Assembly (NCBI GenBank): GCA_037974665.1
Contig: CM075764.1
Coordinates: 117,552,325 to 117,616,324, forward strand
DNA from: Ehretia macrophylla
Lineage: Eukaryota; Streptophyta; Magnoliopsida; Boraginales; Ehretiaceae
Reading direction: 5' to 3'
Length of the DNA: 64,000 nucleotides
Below the pieces are notes generated by a model, which was not told the DNA's origin, did not search any database, and saw only the letters and a list, made by a program, of their open reading frames with translations. The translations under genes and the position numbers were made by a program. Positions 1-10,200 of this stretch are shown here, in pieces (positions within the stretch are counted from its first letter, which is position 1; each line of letters begins with the position of its first letter).

Positions 1-871
1 CATGTCTTATTCCAGGTAGTTCTAACTCAAATCTAGATCCCACTGAGGGCCAGTCTTAGATATTTTATGATTTGAGTCTAGATCAACAGACACAATTTCT
101 CGCAGCCCTTCTTGAGGAACTTCAACTCAAAATTCTACGAGCGTTCACACGTAGCCAGATCACTGATTTCTTTGAGGAATTCGTTGAGATCAAACTTAGA
201 TGAATTATTGATCTATTATCCTCTGTCTATTATATTCGCAATGTTGTTCGTTATAATCCCCAGCATAAAGAACCATGGGATACAGTTCTTGATTTCAATA
301 ATTATGACTTTTCAAAGATACAATTCTTGTATCTTTGGTATTGGCTTAATTATTATGCTATGGCAGTTCTTTTTGATCCTGAACTCATCCAGAGACATGT
401 TCGTGTGTTCTCAGAATCCCGCTTCGTCAAGCTATTCTCACAGGTGTTTCAGTCATTTGACCCTCCAACACTCATCACCGGTCAAATTATTCAGTACCAA
501 CAGGTTTTCATCATTCTCCTCACAGACGTTTGGTATCGTGCCATTCCGCCAACCATCATTCCAATCAACCATTTTTACCTCCGACAAGAGCCTTGGGAAT
601 ATTTCATTTCTTGGGAACAATGTCTTACCGTCAAAAGAGTCACTGCTAGAGCTCATGGTCTAGATGCTTCTAATCCCACAGAATTTTGGCACGTCTGCTT
701 CCCTAATAGCCCCACTTTTCATGAGCATCTTCTAGCCTTCCAGAATTTTTCTCAAGAAGATGGATATTCCACTGCAGACCTTGGGTTTGGCTACGACCCG
801 TGGGGGGGGATCTTAGCCAAGACAGTCAGGAATGGTGGGATGATATCGATCTCAATAACAACAGATGGTGA
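1..871 (+). pseudogene. Endogenous pararetrovirus segment 1: C-terminal polyprotein region, partial
   Basis: This is the plus-strand copy of the region that lies downstream of RNase H in the better-preserved copy at 10304-11130. It begins at the window edge, so its 5' part is missing. The encoded sequence shares long stretches with the other copy, including blocks rich in Trp and Phe near 330-640. In-frame stops occur early (for example around 205). A run of eight G at 802-809 marks a probable slip. After it the best continuing frame gives an acidic Trp-containing tail ending at a TGA at 869-871. The domain's function is not recognised; in caulimovirids the position after RNase H may hold a C-terminal extension or a separate ORF. 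Viral origin rests on linkage to reverse transcriptase, capsid and a tRNA-Met primer site in the same array. Confidence 0.7.
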
Positions 872-1735
872 CTCATTACAGACAGGATTTCAGGAATCCA
901 TGGTAGACCCCATGACGTAGCTTCGTGTCATATAAATAGGTTTGTCATGTTGTAATAATAGGATACGATAGGAATCTTTTGTCACTTCAGATTCCCTTTA
1001 AGTCATGTCTTGGTTGTCTTTTTGTAACAAGTGAGATTTCCTTTATTAAAGGAAACCGCTTTAGTCCTTGTTAGGAATAGTGAAGATTCCACTTGTATTA
1101 TTAGACTTTGTAATGGTTTGCCTATAAATAATGAAGAACTCCTAACTAAAGGGGCAGAGTTAGATTGGGATTAAAACACATCATCTATTTCTCTCTCTCA
1201 AACTAAAGCCTTTAGCTATGTCTTCTTCTGCCTCCCGCTCCTTCCCTTCCCCGGGTGGACCCCATGACGAAGCTTCGTGCCATGTAAATAGGTTTGTCAT
1301 GTTGTAATAATAGGATATGACAGGAATCTTTTGTCACTTCAGATTCCCTTTAAAGTCATGTCTCATTTGTCTGTTTGTAATAAGTGAGATTTCTTTTATT
1401 AAAGGAAACCTCTTTAGTCGCGTCAAGATTGTCTTATTGTGAATTATTAGGAATCTCTTTATGTCATATCAGCTTTTCCTTTATTAAAGGAAGCTGCTTT
1501 AATCCTTGTCAGGAATAGTGGAGATTTCGCTTGTATTATTAGGCTTTGTAATGGTTTGCCTATAAATAATGAAGAACCCCAGACTAAAGGGGCAGAGTTA
1601 AATTTGGATTGAAACATATCTTTCTTTCTCTCAAGAGTTTCCACTTTCCGTCTTTCCTTAGAAAGCCTTTAGCCATGTCTTCCTCCGTCTCCCGTTCTTT
1701 CCCTTTCCCTTAGTGGCCTCAGAGCCGAGTTAACT
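872..1735 (+). promoter_or_regulatory. Pararetroviral intergenic promoter/leader, tandemly duplicated
   Basis: This non-coding stretch lies between the C-terminal region and the next ORF1 start. It contains two successive versions of the same leader, about 905-1250 and 1256-1735. Each has a TATA box of the form CCTATAAATA (1121-1130 and 1559-1568), a downstream GAAGAAC(C)CC motif and a pyrimidine-rich tract. The 19-bp palindrome TTTCCTTTATTAAAGGAAA is perfect at 1037-1055, with variants at 1390-1408 and 1475-1493. The junction near 1245-1256 joins the pyrimidine-rich tail of the first leader directly to the start of the second, before the primer-binding site. Promoter function is inferred from the TATA boxes and the position. 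Confidence 0.65.
1714..1726 (+). other. Primer-binding site for initiator tRNA-Met (segment 1)
   Basis: TGGCCTCAGAGCC matches the plant initiator tRNA-Met complement TGGTATCAGAGCC apart from two bases. It follows the leader's pyrimidine-rich tract and precedes ORF1, which is the expected minus-strand priming site of a caulimovirid. Confidence 0.75.
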
Positions 1736-1832
1736 GAAGAACTTCCCTATTTTGGTATTAAAGGTCTTAAACTATACTTGTGTGTTGAACACTATAGTCT
1801 TTGGCAAAAGGGAAATAGCCGTTAAAGAGTGA

Positions 1833-2135
1833 ATGAAAGGTGTCGTAAGTCCCGTAGTAAGTCCAGTCGTGACTAGTGTATCCACCATGGCGGATATTCC
1901 CCTGCCAAAACAAGAAGTTGTTTGGCTTAGTAGTATCAAAGCCTCAAAATGCTGCCATTAAAAAGATATGGTCAGATCTCAAGGAACATGTTGCATGGAC
2001 AAAACAAGCCCATGATCATCTCAGACAAGGTTGTTATGACCAGTATAATGACCTCCACAAGGCTTTCCACAAGAATCACATATACCTCCAGAAGACTCCA
2101 ATCAACTGGAAAAAACTGCAGAAAGCCACTCCAGA
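1833..2135 (+). pseudogene. Pararetrovirus ORF1 start fused to a movement-protein fragment by internal deletion
   Basis: An ATG at 1833 begins the same N-terminal sequence seen on the minus strand at 2610 and 19531. The match stops at about 1920. After a short join the sequence resumes in the C-terminal movement-protein region (about 1945-2130; compare 3810-3990 and 18160-18350), so most of the movement protein is deleted here. The fragment stops at about 2139, where it meets an inverted copy. The protein would be non-functional. Confidence 0.7.
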
Positions 2136-2610
2136 CTAGACATGAAACATTCTTTCCGGCAAGAAAAATAGGCTGTAAGGCTAGACGAATGGCTCCAAGG
2201 TGTAAACCTTTGAAACCTTTCTATCTATATCTACAGATATCAGGTTCAGAAAGTATGGGAAGATAGATTTCTGAGAGGGAAGAGGATACGGATTGTATAG
2301 AGACTGTAGAGGATTTGTACACGATTGTAAGGGCTGCTGGCTTGATAGGTAATAGAGATTTGAACTTTTGTGTGAGTTGGGAAGTTTGGTAATATGAGTA
2401 CGGGTTTGACGGAGAGGGTTTGAAGAGTTCTCCTAGTTTGGTAGATGGAGGTGTTTGGGTTATGTCTACCTCATAATGAGATGCGGAATGATCAAAGGAA
2501 GTGACTTTAGAGTTGTTAGCAACAACTTCTTGTTCTGGCAGGGAAAGATCAGCCATGGTGGATACTTTGGTCACGACTAGACTTACTGCGGGACATACGA
2601 TGCCTTTCAT
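2136..2610 (-). pseudogene. Pararetrovirus segment 2: N-terminal ORF1 (movement-protein leader region), inverted
   Basis: An open frame at 2221-2610 (129 codons) on the minus strand is nearly collinear with the ORF at 19142-19531 in segment 5. It is rich in Ser, Thr and Pro and carries a YYQTSQLTQKFKSLLP motif. It corresponds to the N-terminal part of the viral polyprotein upstream of the movement-protein core. The continuation toward 2136 is truncated at the junction with segment 1. It is a relic and part of the inverted arrangement with segment 1. Confidence 0.7.
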
Positions 2611-3167
2611 TCACTCTTTAATGGCTATTGCCCTATTGCCAAAGACTCTAGTGTTAAACACACAAGTATAATTTAAGACCTTCAATACCAGAATAGGGAA
2701 GTGCTACAGTTAACTTGGCTCTGAGACCACTAAGGGGAAAGGAAGGAGCGGGAGGCGGAGGAAGACATGGCTAAAGGCTTTAGTTCGAGGGAGGGAAGTA
2801 GAGGATGTATTTTAATCCCAATCTAACTCTATCTGACTTTAACTCTAATAAGCTTTTGAGAGAAAGAAAGATGTATTGCAATACAAATCTGACTATGCCC
2901 CTTTAGTCAGGGGTTCTTCATTATTTATAGGCAAACCATTACAAAGCCTAATAATACAAGCGGAATCTTCACTATTCCTGACAAGGACTAAAACAACTTC
3001 CTTTAATAAAGGAAAAGCTGACACGACATAAAGAGATTCCTAATAATTCACAATAAGACAAACCTAACACGACTAAAGCGGTTTCCTTTAATAAAGGAAA
3101 TCTCACTTATTACAAACATACAAACAAGACATGACTTTAAAGGGAATCTGAAGTGACAAAAGATTCC
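2611..3167 (-). promoter_or_regulatory. Pararetroviral leader of segment 2, minus strand
   Basis: Reading on the minus strand, this holds the palindrome TTTCCTTTATTAAAGGAAA (3082-3100), a variant near 2999-3016, a TATA box (TATAAATA, 2922-2929) and the GAAGAACCCC motif. A pyrimidine-rich tract follows, then a primer site at 2717-2729. The leader breaks off at about 3167, where the plus-strand movement-protein sequence of segment 3 starts. Confidence 0.65.
2717..2729 (-). other. Primer-binding site for initiator tRNA-Met (segment 2)
   Basis: The minus strand reads TGGTCTCAGAGCC, one base different from the tRNA-Met complement. It sits between the pyrimidine-rich tract of the leader and the ORF1 start. 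Confidence 0.78.
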
Positions 3168-4280
3168 TTCTTCATAATGGCCATGTTCTCATCCAGGTTG
3201 AACCAAACTTCACCCTTGATCTTTCCCGTCCTACCCTTTCTCAAACCATTCAGGTCCTTATCCAACTTTATGGAGCTAATATGAACACAAATGAAATTGT
3301 TGTTGTACTCCATCATTCCATGACCTATAAAGTCCAAACCCAACTCTTTTCCATGGACCACAACTGTAAGCCTCGAGTCCACGAGTTAGGTGACAATAAT
3401 GTTACCCAACCAAAGATCTACACCTAACATGAACTCACTTTCCCTCCTCATTGGAAAAATAATTATGAAAGAAGCCATAACCAACCAATCATCCATGATT
3501 CACCAAGAATCTCTAGACATCCTCTAGAACCAGGTCGTGTCTCCATATCATTTCCACCACAATCCTAACCAGCTGAACATTGTGAAAAATGCCAACTTGT
3601 TAGACATCCTCAGTCCTGTCCACACTGTGTCAGAAAACCCCTTGCTACAAGATCTAGGTCCTCTACATATGTATGTTCTGTTAATTTTCCTGAAGACATC
3701 TATTGTACAGGAGAAGCTGACAATGCATATGTTGGTAAATGGAAAGTAACCAAAACCAGACCACAAGATGTTGGACAAATTGAGTCAGCAATCAATTGGA
3801 GCAACATGAATGCAAAAGCTCAGAATGCTGCCATTCAAAAGATATGGTCAGATCTCAAGAAACATGTTGTATGGACAAAACAAGCCCATGATCAGCTCAG
3901 ACAATGTTGTTATGACCAGTATAATGACCTCTACAAGACTTTCCACAAGAATCACATATACCACCAGAAGACTCCAATCAACTAGAAAAAACTACAGAAG
4001 CCCGCTCCAATTCAGAACCCTTCCGGACAAGTTCGTTCTTGGAACAGCATCAACATGATCAACATACAAAAATCTTCTTCCAAGAAGCATTATCTTGATT
4101 CTGTCGAGTTCAAAAGAAAACAAGAACGACTCGCTGAAAAGCTCAGACAGCCAGCTAAGCCAAAGAAGCAGTCCTCTCATCCTTGGAAGCATAATCCCAA
4201 GCCCGATCATGCAGTATGGATACCAAGTGGCAATTGCGAAAAAGTCTATTGGGTTGATCTCACACCACCTCCTCATTATC
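3168..4280 (+). pseudogene. Pararetrovirus segment 3: movement-protein region, broken
   Basis: The plus strand carries the movement-protein core and its C-terminal part, collinear with minus-strand 19000 to 17900 in segment 5. It includes the short motif YHSMTYK (damaged in this copy), expected of a caulimovirid 30K-superfamily movement protein. Several stops and frameshifts break it. No continuous frame longer than about 80 codons covers the core, while the Lys-rich C-terminal part is open from 4055. The native role would be cell-to-cell movement through plasmodesmata. The assignment rests on its order before capsid, protease and RT, and on motif resemblance. Confidence 0.6.
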
Positions 4281-5488
4281 TCTCCAAAGAGAAAATTATC
4301 CCAACTGGGTGGGGTGATGAAGACGAGAAAGAAGGTCCCAGTGAAATTTCTTATGTTATTTTATCCTTTGACTCATTTGATTCGTTTGAAAAGGATTCAT
4401 CCTCTTATACGATTCCACCATACAAAGGACGAGTTCTTATGCAAACTCCTGTGACTCTATTCTACAAGGACACCACAAGACCACATACAAATAATCATGT
4501 ACAAATAAATCCTAATGATTCTGAAACAACCAGTGACCAGGGAGAAACTTCCCAAGCTGGCGAGCATCGAAACCAATAGCCGCTACAAGCACAAGTCCCA
4601 CAGATTCCACAACAGCAATCTTAGAGACAACAAAACATTAAAGGAAAAGTTTTCATCCCATATGCTCCAAATCACAAGCAATTTTGGAACATTGATGCAA
4701 TTCCTCCTAATGATAGACTCAAATATCTTGAGAAAACAGATGCATAGATAAATGGAGAATCTCTCTGAAATCCTACTCTTGAGATAAGAGATATCATTGA
4801 TCGTCTTGTCGCTGCTTTTACAGGTTCACTTCGCAGTTGGTGGACAAGAATGCTGTCAGAAGAAGAAAGACAAATCATTTTGACCGATGCAGATCATATT
4901 CAGATATTCCTAAGATGTCTACGAACCATTTTCGTAGGACAAACAACCCAAGAGATTCAAAAGGCAGAAAAAGAGTTCTTACTCAACAAATGCTGTGATA
5001 TTGCAAAACTTGGAGATTACTATCTCAGACAGGAAGCTCTGTATTTTATCTTTGGGCAAAATACAGAAACCATCAAGAGGGCGTTTGTCTTTAACATGCT
5101 ACAACCACTTCCTGAATTGCTCGAAACAGAGTTCAAACGAGCCAATATTGCATATCTAAGACAGGTGAGTCTTGCTCACTTGTACCAGATGGCCAGAAAG
5201 CTCATTCAAGATCAGTACGAGTCCAAACGACTTGGCAAGCTCCTCAAGAGCAACGAGCAGAAAACAATGGATACCTTTTGCAGAAAAGATTTCCAAAAGT
5301 TTGGCTGTCACACTCACAGTTATTCCCCATGTTTGTGTCACAAATACAAGAAGCACAAACATTAGAAAAGGTTTCACAAGTCCAGAAAACCTTTCAAGAA
5401 ATTCACATTTGTGAAGAAAAGATCAAAGCCCTCTTCTTCCATTAAGTGTTTTCTTTGTGGAAAGAAAGAACATTTTGCAAATGATTGT
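4055..5488 (+). pseudogene. Pararetrovirus segment 3: capsid-protein region with CCHC zinc knuckle
   Basis: Open stretches at 4055-4579 and 4850-5365 encode the acidic linker and the capsid core. A Lys/His-rich basic block follows, then a CX2CX4HX4C zinc knuckle at 5447-5488 (CFLCGKKEHFANDC). This basic-block-plus-knuckle arrangement is the standard C-terminus of a caulimovirid coat protein. Stops at about 4579 and 4746 and near 5365 break the frame. The copy at 8210-9193 in the opposite orientation is better preserved. Confidence 0.75.
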
Positions 5489-6200
5489 TACCTCAAGAAG
5501 TCCAAGAAGCTACTAGCCAAGCTTGTTCGGTTCATTTTAACTCAAAACTTTGATGACCAACTATACACATGGACTTCTGAACTAGATCAAGCCGTCGTTA
5601 ACCTTGATACAGCCTCATTCTCAGATCTTACCTCAGAATCTGAATCCTCTGATTCTAAACCAAACCTCTCCATAGCTAAAATACAGCAAACCACTGAACA
5701 ACCAATCATCTCCACTTCCAAAGCTACTTTTACCTCAGGCCAGATATACAAACCCTACATAAAACTTCTCATAATCCTCCAGGATATGTTCCTATCACTG
5801 TTACTATACTTGTAGACGCAGGTTCATGTATTTCCATGATGAAATCCAAGTGTCTTCCTCCTAAATTTTGGATTTCCTCCAGAGCAACCTTTACCACTGT
5901 GTCTAGTAGTGGATTTGCAAGTGAAGCACATTCCATGACCATTCCCATACACTTATCCCCAGATCTCTCAGTTCGACACAGCTTTTACCAGTATAATCAA
6001 TGCTTTGAAGACATTCTCTTAGGAATGGATTTCCGTACCTTACTTGCTCCATTCTCATTTCAGACATATGGTTTCTAATTCCTACACAATCAGTATATCC
6101 CTTGAGTATCCTTACAGGAATTACCTTCACAAGTTTCAGCCATTCAAGATGATGAATTTGCTAAAGAGAGAAACCTCCTCCTTTCCTGTTGCGGTGATCT
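5489..6200 (+). pseudogene. Pararetrovirus segment 3: aspartic protease region
   Basis: Downstream of the zinc knuckle is the retropepsin-like protease region. The active-site triplet DTG found in the minus-strand copy at about 12140 appears here as DAG (about 5815-5823), and the reading frame is split between two phases around 5815-5836. The native enzyme would cleave the viral polyprotein. This copy lacks an intact frame and the standard active-site Thr. Confidence 0.7.
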
Positions 6201-6848
6201 TCCAAACAAGTTTTGGGAAAGAGAGAAGGACTTCATCTCTCTACCTTACAAAGAAAGTTGGCAGATGCCACACCAAACCGCTTCTCTTCCAGGAATGCCA
6301 AAAGATAAAGATCTTTGTCAAGCTAAAATTCAAACACTCCTTGAGCAAGGTCTCATCCGGCCATCCAGATATCCGTGGGCAAGTCATGCCTTTTTATGTC
6401 AACAAAAGATCTGAACAATTTCGAGGAAAGAAAAGATTCGTGATAGATTATCGCCAACTCAATGTTCAATTACAGGATATCAGATACCCTCTTCCAAGAA
6501 AGGAACAATTCCTTTAGAAGCTATCCAAAGCCAAATTCTTCTCCAAATTTGATATGAAATCTGGATTTTGGCAAATTGGTATTACTAAAGCTGATAGATT
6601 CAAAACTGCTTTTGTTGTTCCACAAGGACATTATGAATGGAACATCATGCCATTCGGTCTTAAGAATGCACCGTCCGAGTTCCAACACATAATGGATGAT
6701 GTGTACTGACCCCTTGCGCAGTACTATATTGTCTACATTGATGATGTTTTGGTATTCAGTAACACAGCTGAAGAACACCACCAGTATCTCCGACAATTCT
6801 AGGAACTAACCTATCAGCATGGATTAGTTCTAGCTGAATCCAAGATGC
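6200..6848 (+). pseudogene. Pararetrovirus segment 3: reverse transcriptase, N-terminal half
   Basis: RT motifs are visible in order: an IDYRQLN block (about 6440-6460), an FSKFDMKSGFWQIG block (about 6540-6580), a PQGHYEWN block (about 6620-6645) and the catalytic YIDD box (about 6733-6744). The frame is cut by TAG at about 6514 and by a TGA just before the YIDD box. The sequence turns into an inverted copy at about 6849, so RNase H is missing from this segment. These motif spellings resemble Caulimoviridae more than Ty3/gypsy. Confidence 0.82.
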
Positions 6849-7590
6849 TGGTGATGTTCTTCAGTTGTGTTACTGAATTTCAAAACATCATCAATGTAGA
6901 CAATACAGTGCTACACAAGCGGTCAGTACACATCATCCATTCTGTGTTGGAACTCGGACGATGCATTCTTGAGACCGAATGGCATAACATTCCATTCATA
7001 ATGACCCTGTGGAACAACAAAAGCAATTTTGAATCTATCAGCTTCAGTAATACCAATTTGCCAAAATCCAAATTTCAAATCAAATTTGGAGAAGAATTTG
7101 GCTTTGGACAGCTTCTGAAGGAGTTGTTCCTTTCTTGGAAGAGGGTATTTGATATCTGACAATTGATCATTGAGTTGGCGATAATCTATCACCAATCTTT
7201 TCTTTCCTCAAACTTGTTTAGATCTTTTGTTGACATAAAAGGCATGACTTGCCCATGGAGATCTGGATGGTCAGATGAGACCTTGCTCAAGTAGTGTCTG
7301 AATTTTAGCTTAACAAAGATCTTCATCTTTTGGCATTCCTGGATGAGAAGCGGTTTGGTGGGGCATCTGCCAATTTTCATTGTAAGGTAGAGAGATGAAG
7401 TGCTTCTCTCTTTCTCAGAACTTGTTTGGAATATCACCGCAACAGGAAATGAGGAGGTTTTTTTCTTCATCAAATTTATCATCTTGAATAACTGAAACTT
7501 GTGAGGGCAATTCCTGTAAGGATTCCCAAGGGGTATACTGATTGTGTAAGAATTGGAAACCATCTGTCTAAAATGAGAATGGAGCAAATA
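6849..7590 (-). pseudogene. Pararetrovirus segment 4: reverse transcriptase, partial, inverted
   Basis: The minus strand carries the same RT blocks as segment 3 (catalytic box near 6890-6905, PQGHYEWN near 7000, DYRQLN near 7175). One open stretch lies at 6923-7195 and a second, in another phase, at 7189-7587. The frame change near 7190 and the abrupt end at the palindrome centre mean no complete polymerase is encoded. Neither RNase H nor the distal RT follows. Confidence 0.78.
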
Positions 7591-8165
7591 AGGTGAGGAA
7601 ATCCATTCCTAAAAGAATATCTTCACAGCATTGATCATACTGGTAAAAGTTGTGTGGAACTGAGACATCTGGGGATAAGAGTATGGGAATGGTCATAGAA
7701 TGTGCTTCACTTGCAAATCCACTACCAGAAGTAGTGGTAAAGGTTGCACTGGAGGAAATCCAAAATTCAAGAGGAAGACACTTGGATTTCATCATGGAAA
7801 TACATGAACCTGTGTCTACAAGTACAGTAACAGTGATAGGAACATATCCTGGAGGATTTATGAGAAGTTTTATATAGGGTTTGTATATTTGGCCTGGGGT
7901 AAAAGTAGCTTGGGAAGTGGAGAGGATTGGTTGTTCAGTGGTTTGCTGTATTTTGGCTATGGAGAGGTTTGGTTCAGAATCAGAGGATTCACATTCTGAG
8001 GTAAGATCTGTGGATGAGGCTGTATCAAGGTTAAAGACCGCTTGATCTGGTTTGGAAGTCCATGTGTATAGTTGGTCATCAAAGTTTTGAGTTGAAATGA
8101 ACTGAACAAGCTTGCTTGGTAGCTTCTTGGACTTCTTGAGGTAACAATCCTTTGCAAAATGTCCT
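7568..8165 (-). pseudogene. Pararetrovirus segment 4: aspartic protease region, inverted
   Basis: This is the minus-strand counterpart of 5489-6060, with an open frame at 7568-7795 (75 codons) and another at 7957-8175. The active-site sequence lies near 7805-7835, where the frame carries DTGSC as in segment 5. The region is split by stops between the two open stretches. Confidence 0.68.
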
Positions 8166-9480
8166 TTCTTTCCACAAAGAAAACACTTAATGGAAGAAGA
8201 GGGTTTTGATCATTTCTTCACAAATGTGAATTTCATGAAAGGTTTTCTGGACTTATGAAACCTTTTCTGATGTTTGTGCTTCTTGTATTTATGACACAAA
8301 CATGGAGAATAGCTGTAAGAGTGACAACCAAACTTTTGAAAATCTAATATGCGAAAGGAATCCATTGTTTTCTGCTCGTTGCTCTTGAGGAGCTTGCCAA
8401 GTCGCTTGGACTCGCACTGATCTTGAACGAGCTTTCTAGCCATCTGGTACAAGTGAGCAAGACTCTCCTGTCTTAGATCTTCAATATTGGCTCGTTTGAA
8501 CTCTGTTTCGAGCAATTCAGGAAGTGGTTGTAGCATGTTAAAGACAAACGCCTTCTTGATGGTTTCTGTATTTTGCCCAAAGATAAAATACAGAGCTTCA
8601 TGTCTGAGATAGTAATCTCCAAGTTTTGCAACATCACAGCATTTGTTGAGTAAGAACTCTTTTTCTGCCTTTTCAATCTCTTGGGCTATTTGTCCTACGA
8701 AAATGTTTCGTAGACATCTTAGGAATATCTGAATAGGATCTGTATCTGTCAGGATGATCTGTCTTTCTTCTTCTAACAACATTCTTGTCCACCAACTACG
8801 GAGTGATCCTGTAAAAGCAACAACAAGACGGTCAATGATATCTCTTATCTCAAGAGTAGGATTTCGGAGAGATTCTCCGTTTATCCTTGCATCCATTTTC
8901 TCAAGATATTTGAGTCTATCATCAAGAGGAATTGCATCAATGTTCCAGAATTGCTTGTGATCTAGAGCATATGTGATGGAAACTTTTCCTTCAATGTTTT
9001 GTTGTCTTTGAGGTTGCTGTTGTGGAACCTGTGGGACTTGTGTTTGTAGCAGCTGTTGGTTTCGATGCTCACCAGCTTGAGAAGTTTCTCCCTGGTCATT
9101 GGTTGTTTCTGAATCATCAGGATTTATTTGTACAGGGTTATATGTACGTGTTCTTGTGGTGTCCGTGTAGAACGGAGTCACAGGAGTCTGCATAAGAACT
9201 GATCCTTTGTATGGTAGAATCGTCTGAAAGGATGAATCCTTTTCAAATGGATCAAAGGAATCAAAGGACGAAATAATAGAAGAAATTTCACTAGGACCTT
9301 CTTTCTCGTCTTTATCACCCTACCCAGTTGGAATAATTTTCTCTTTGGCAGGATAATGAGGAGGTGGTGTGAGATCAACCTATTTCGCAATTGCCACTTG
9401 GTATCCAGACTGCATGATTTGGCTTTGGATTATACTTTCATGGATGAGAGGACTGCTTCTTTAGCTTAGCTGGCTATTTG
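8165..9480 (-). pseudogene. Pararetrovirus segment 4: capsid region, longest open copy, inverted
   Basis: An uninterrupted minus-strand frame at 8210-9193 (327 codons) covers the acidic Gln-rich linker, the capsid core and the Lys/His-rich basic block. A TGA at 8210-8212, at an Arg position in the other copies, separates it from the CCHC knuckle just downstream (about 8155-8195). Upstream of 9193 the linker and movement-protein tail continue to about 9480 with stops. It is the best-preserved capsid reading frame in the window. Confidence 0.78.
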
Positions 9481-9772
9481 AGCTTTTCAATGAGTCGTTC
9501 TCTCAAAAGATATGGTCAGATATCAAGGAACATGTTGTATGTTCCGTATTTTATCTTTGGGAAAAATACAGAAACTATCAAGAAGGCATTTGTCTTTAAC
9601 ATGCCACAACCTCTTCCTGAATTGCTCAAAACAGAGTTCACCAGAAGCCACAGTTATAGTTCAGAAGCTAAAGGAACTATGCTAGGCACTTTCTCCTTTC
9701 AAGATTCCAAGTCCAGGACATTTTGCAAATGATTGTTACCTCAAGAAGTTCAAGAAGCTACCAGCCAAACTA
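9481..9772 (+). other. Scrambled pararetroviral patchwork
   Basis: In under 300 bp, short plus-strand pieces from separate parts of the viral genome are stitched together: a movement-protein piece (about 9505-9540, like 3835-3870), a capsid piece (about 9545-9640, like 5040-5130), an RT/RNase H boundary piece (about 9665-9720, complement of 11530-11585) and a zinc-knuckle piece (about 9718-9768, like 5473-5520). A minus-strand primer site follows directly. No product is expected. Confidence 0.75.
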
Positions 9773-9785
9773 GGCTCTGATACCA
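9773..9785 (-). other. Primer-binding site for initiator tRNA-Met (perfect match)
   Basis: The minus strand reads TGGTATCAGAGCC, identical to the complement of the plant initiator tRNA-Met 3' end. It is the only unmutated one of the four pararetroviral primer sites here. Confidence 0.85.
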
Positions 9786-10200
9786 CTAAGGGGAAAGGAA
9801 GGAGAAGGAGGCGGAAGACATGGCTAAAGGCTTAGCTTGAGAAAGAGGAACTGAATTTGTGTTTCAATCCAAATCTAACACTGCCCCTTTAGTCAGGGGT
9901 TCTTCATTATTTATAAGCAAACCATTACAAAGCCTAATAATACAAGTGGAATCTTCACTATTCTTGACAAGGACTAAAGCAGCTTCCTTTAATAAAGGAA
10001 ACGCTGACATGCCATAAAGAGATTCCTAATAATTCACAATAAGACAATCCTGACGTGACTAAAGCGGTTTCCTTTAATAAAAAAAATCTCACTACAAATA
10101 GACGAACGAGACATGACTTTAAAGGGAATCTAAACTGACAAAAGATTCCTGTCATATCCTATTATTACAACATGACAAATCTATTTACATGACACGAAGC
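9773..10200 (-). promoter_or_regulatory. Pararetroviral promoter/leader at the 3' end of segment 5
   Basis: The minus strand holds palindrome variants at 9983-10001 and 10067-10085, a TATA box (9908-9915), the GAAGAACCCC motif, the pyrimidine tract and the primer site at 9773-9785. It follows the C-terminal region of segment 5, so the unit reads from C-terminus to promoter to PBS. That is the circular-genome order of a caulimovirid or a terminally repeated integrant. Confidence 0.68.

Larger units (their letters stand above)
4127..9480. repeat. Large inverted repeat of pararetroviral sequence (arms about 4127-6782 and 6849-9480)
   Basis: The plus-strand order (end of movement protein, capsid, protease, RT) in the left arm is mirrored on the minus strand in the right arm. 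It runs from the YIDD region at 6849-6905 back to the Lys-rich movement-protein tail near 9480. Recognisable landmarks pair in order: YIDD box 6728-6782 with 6849-6905, zinc knuckle about 5447 with about 8190, and capsid ORF 4440 with 9193. The spacer is about 66 bp (6783-6848). The arms are diverged by scattered substitutions. Confidence 0.85.
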
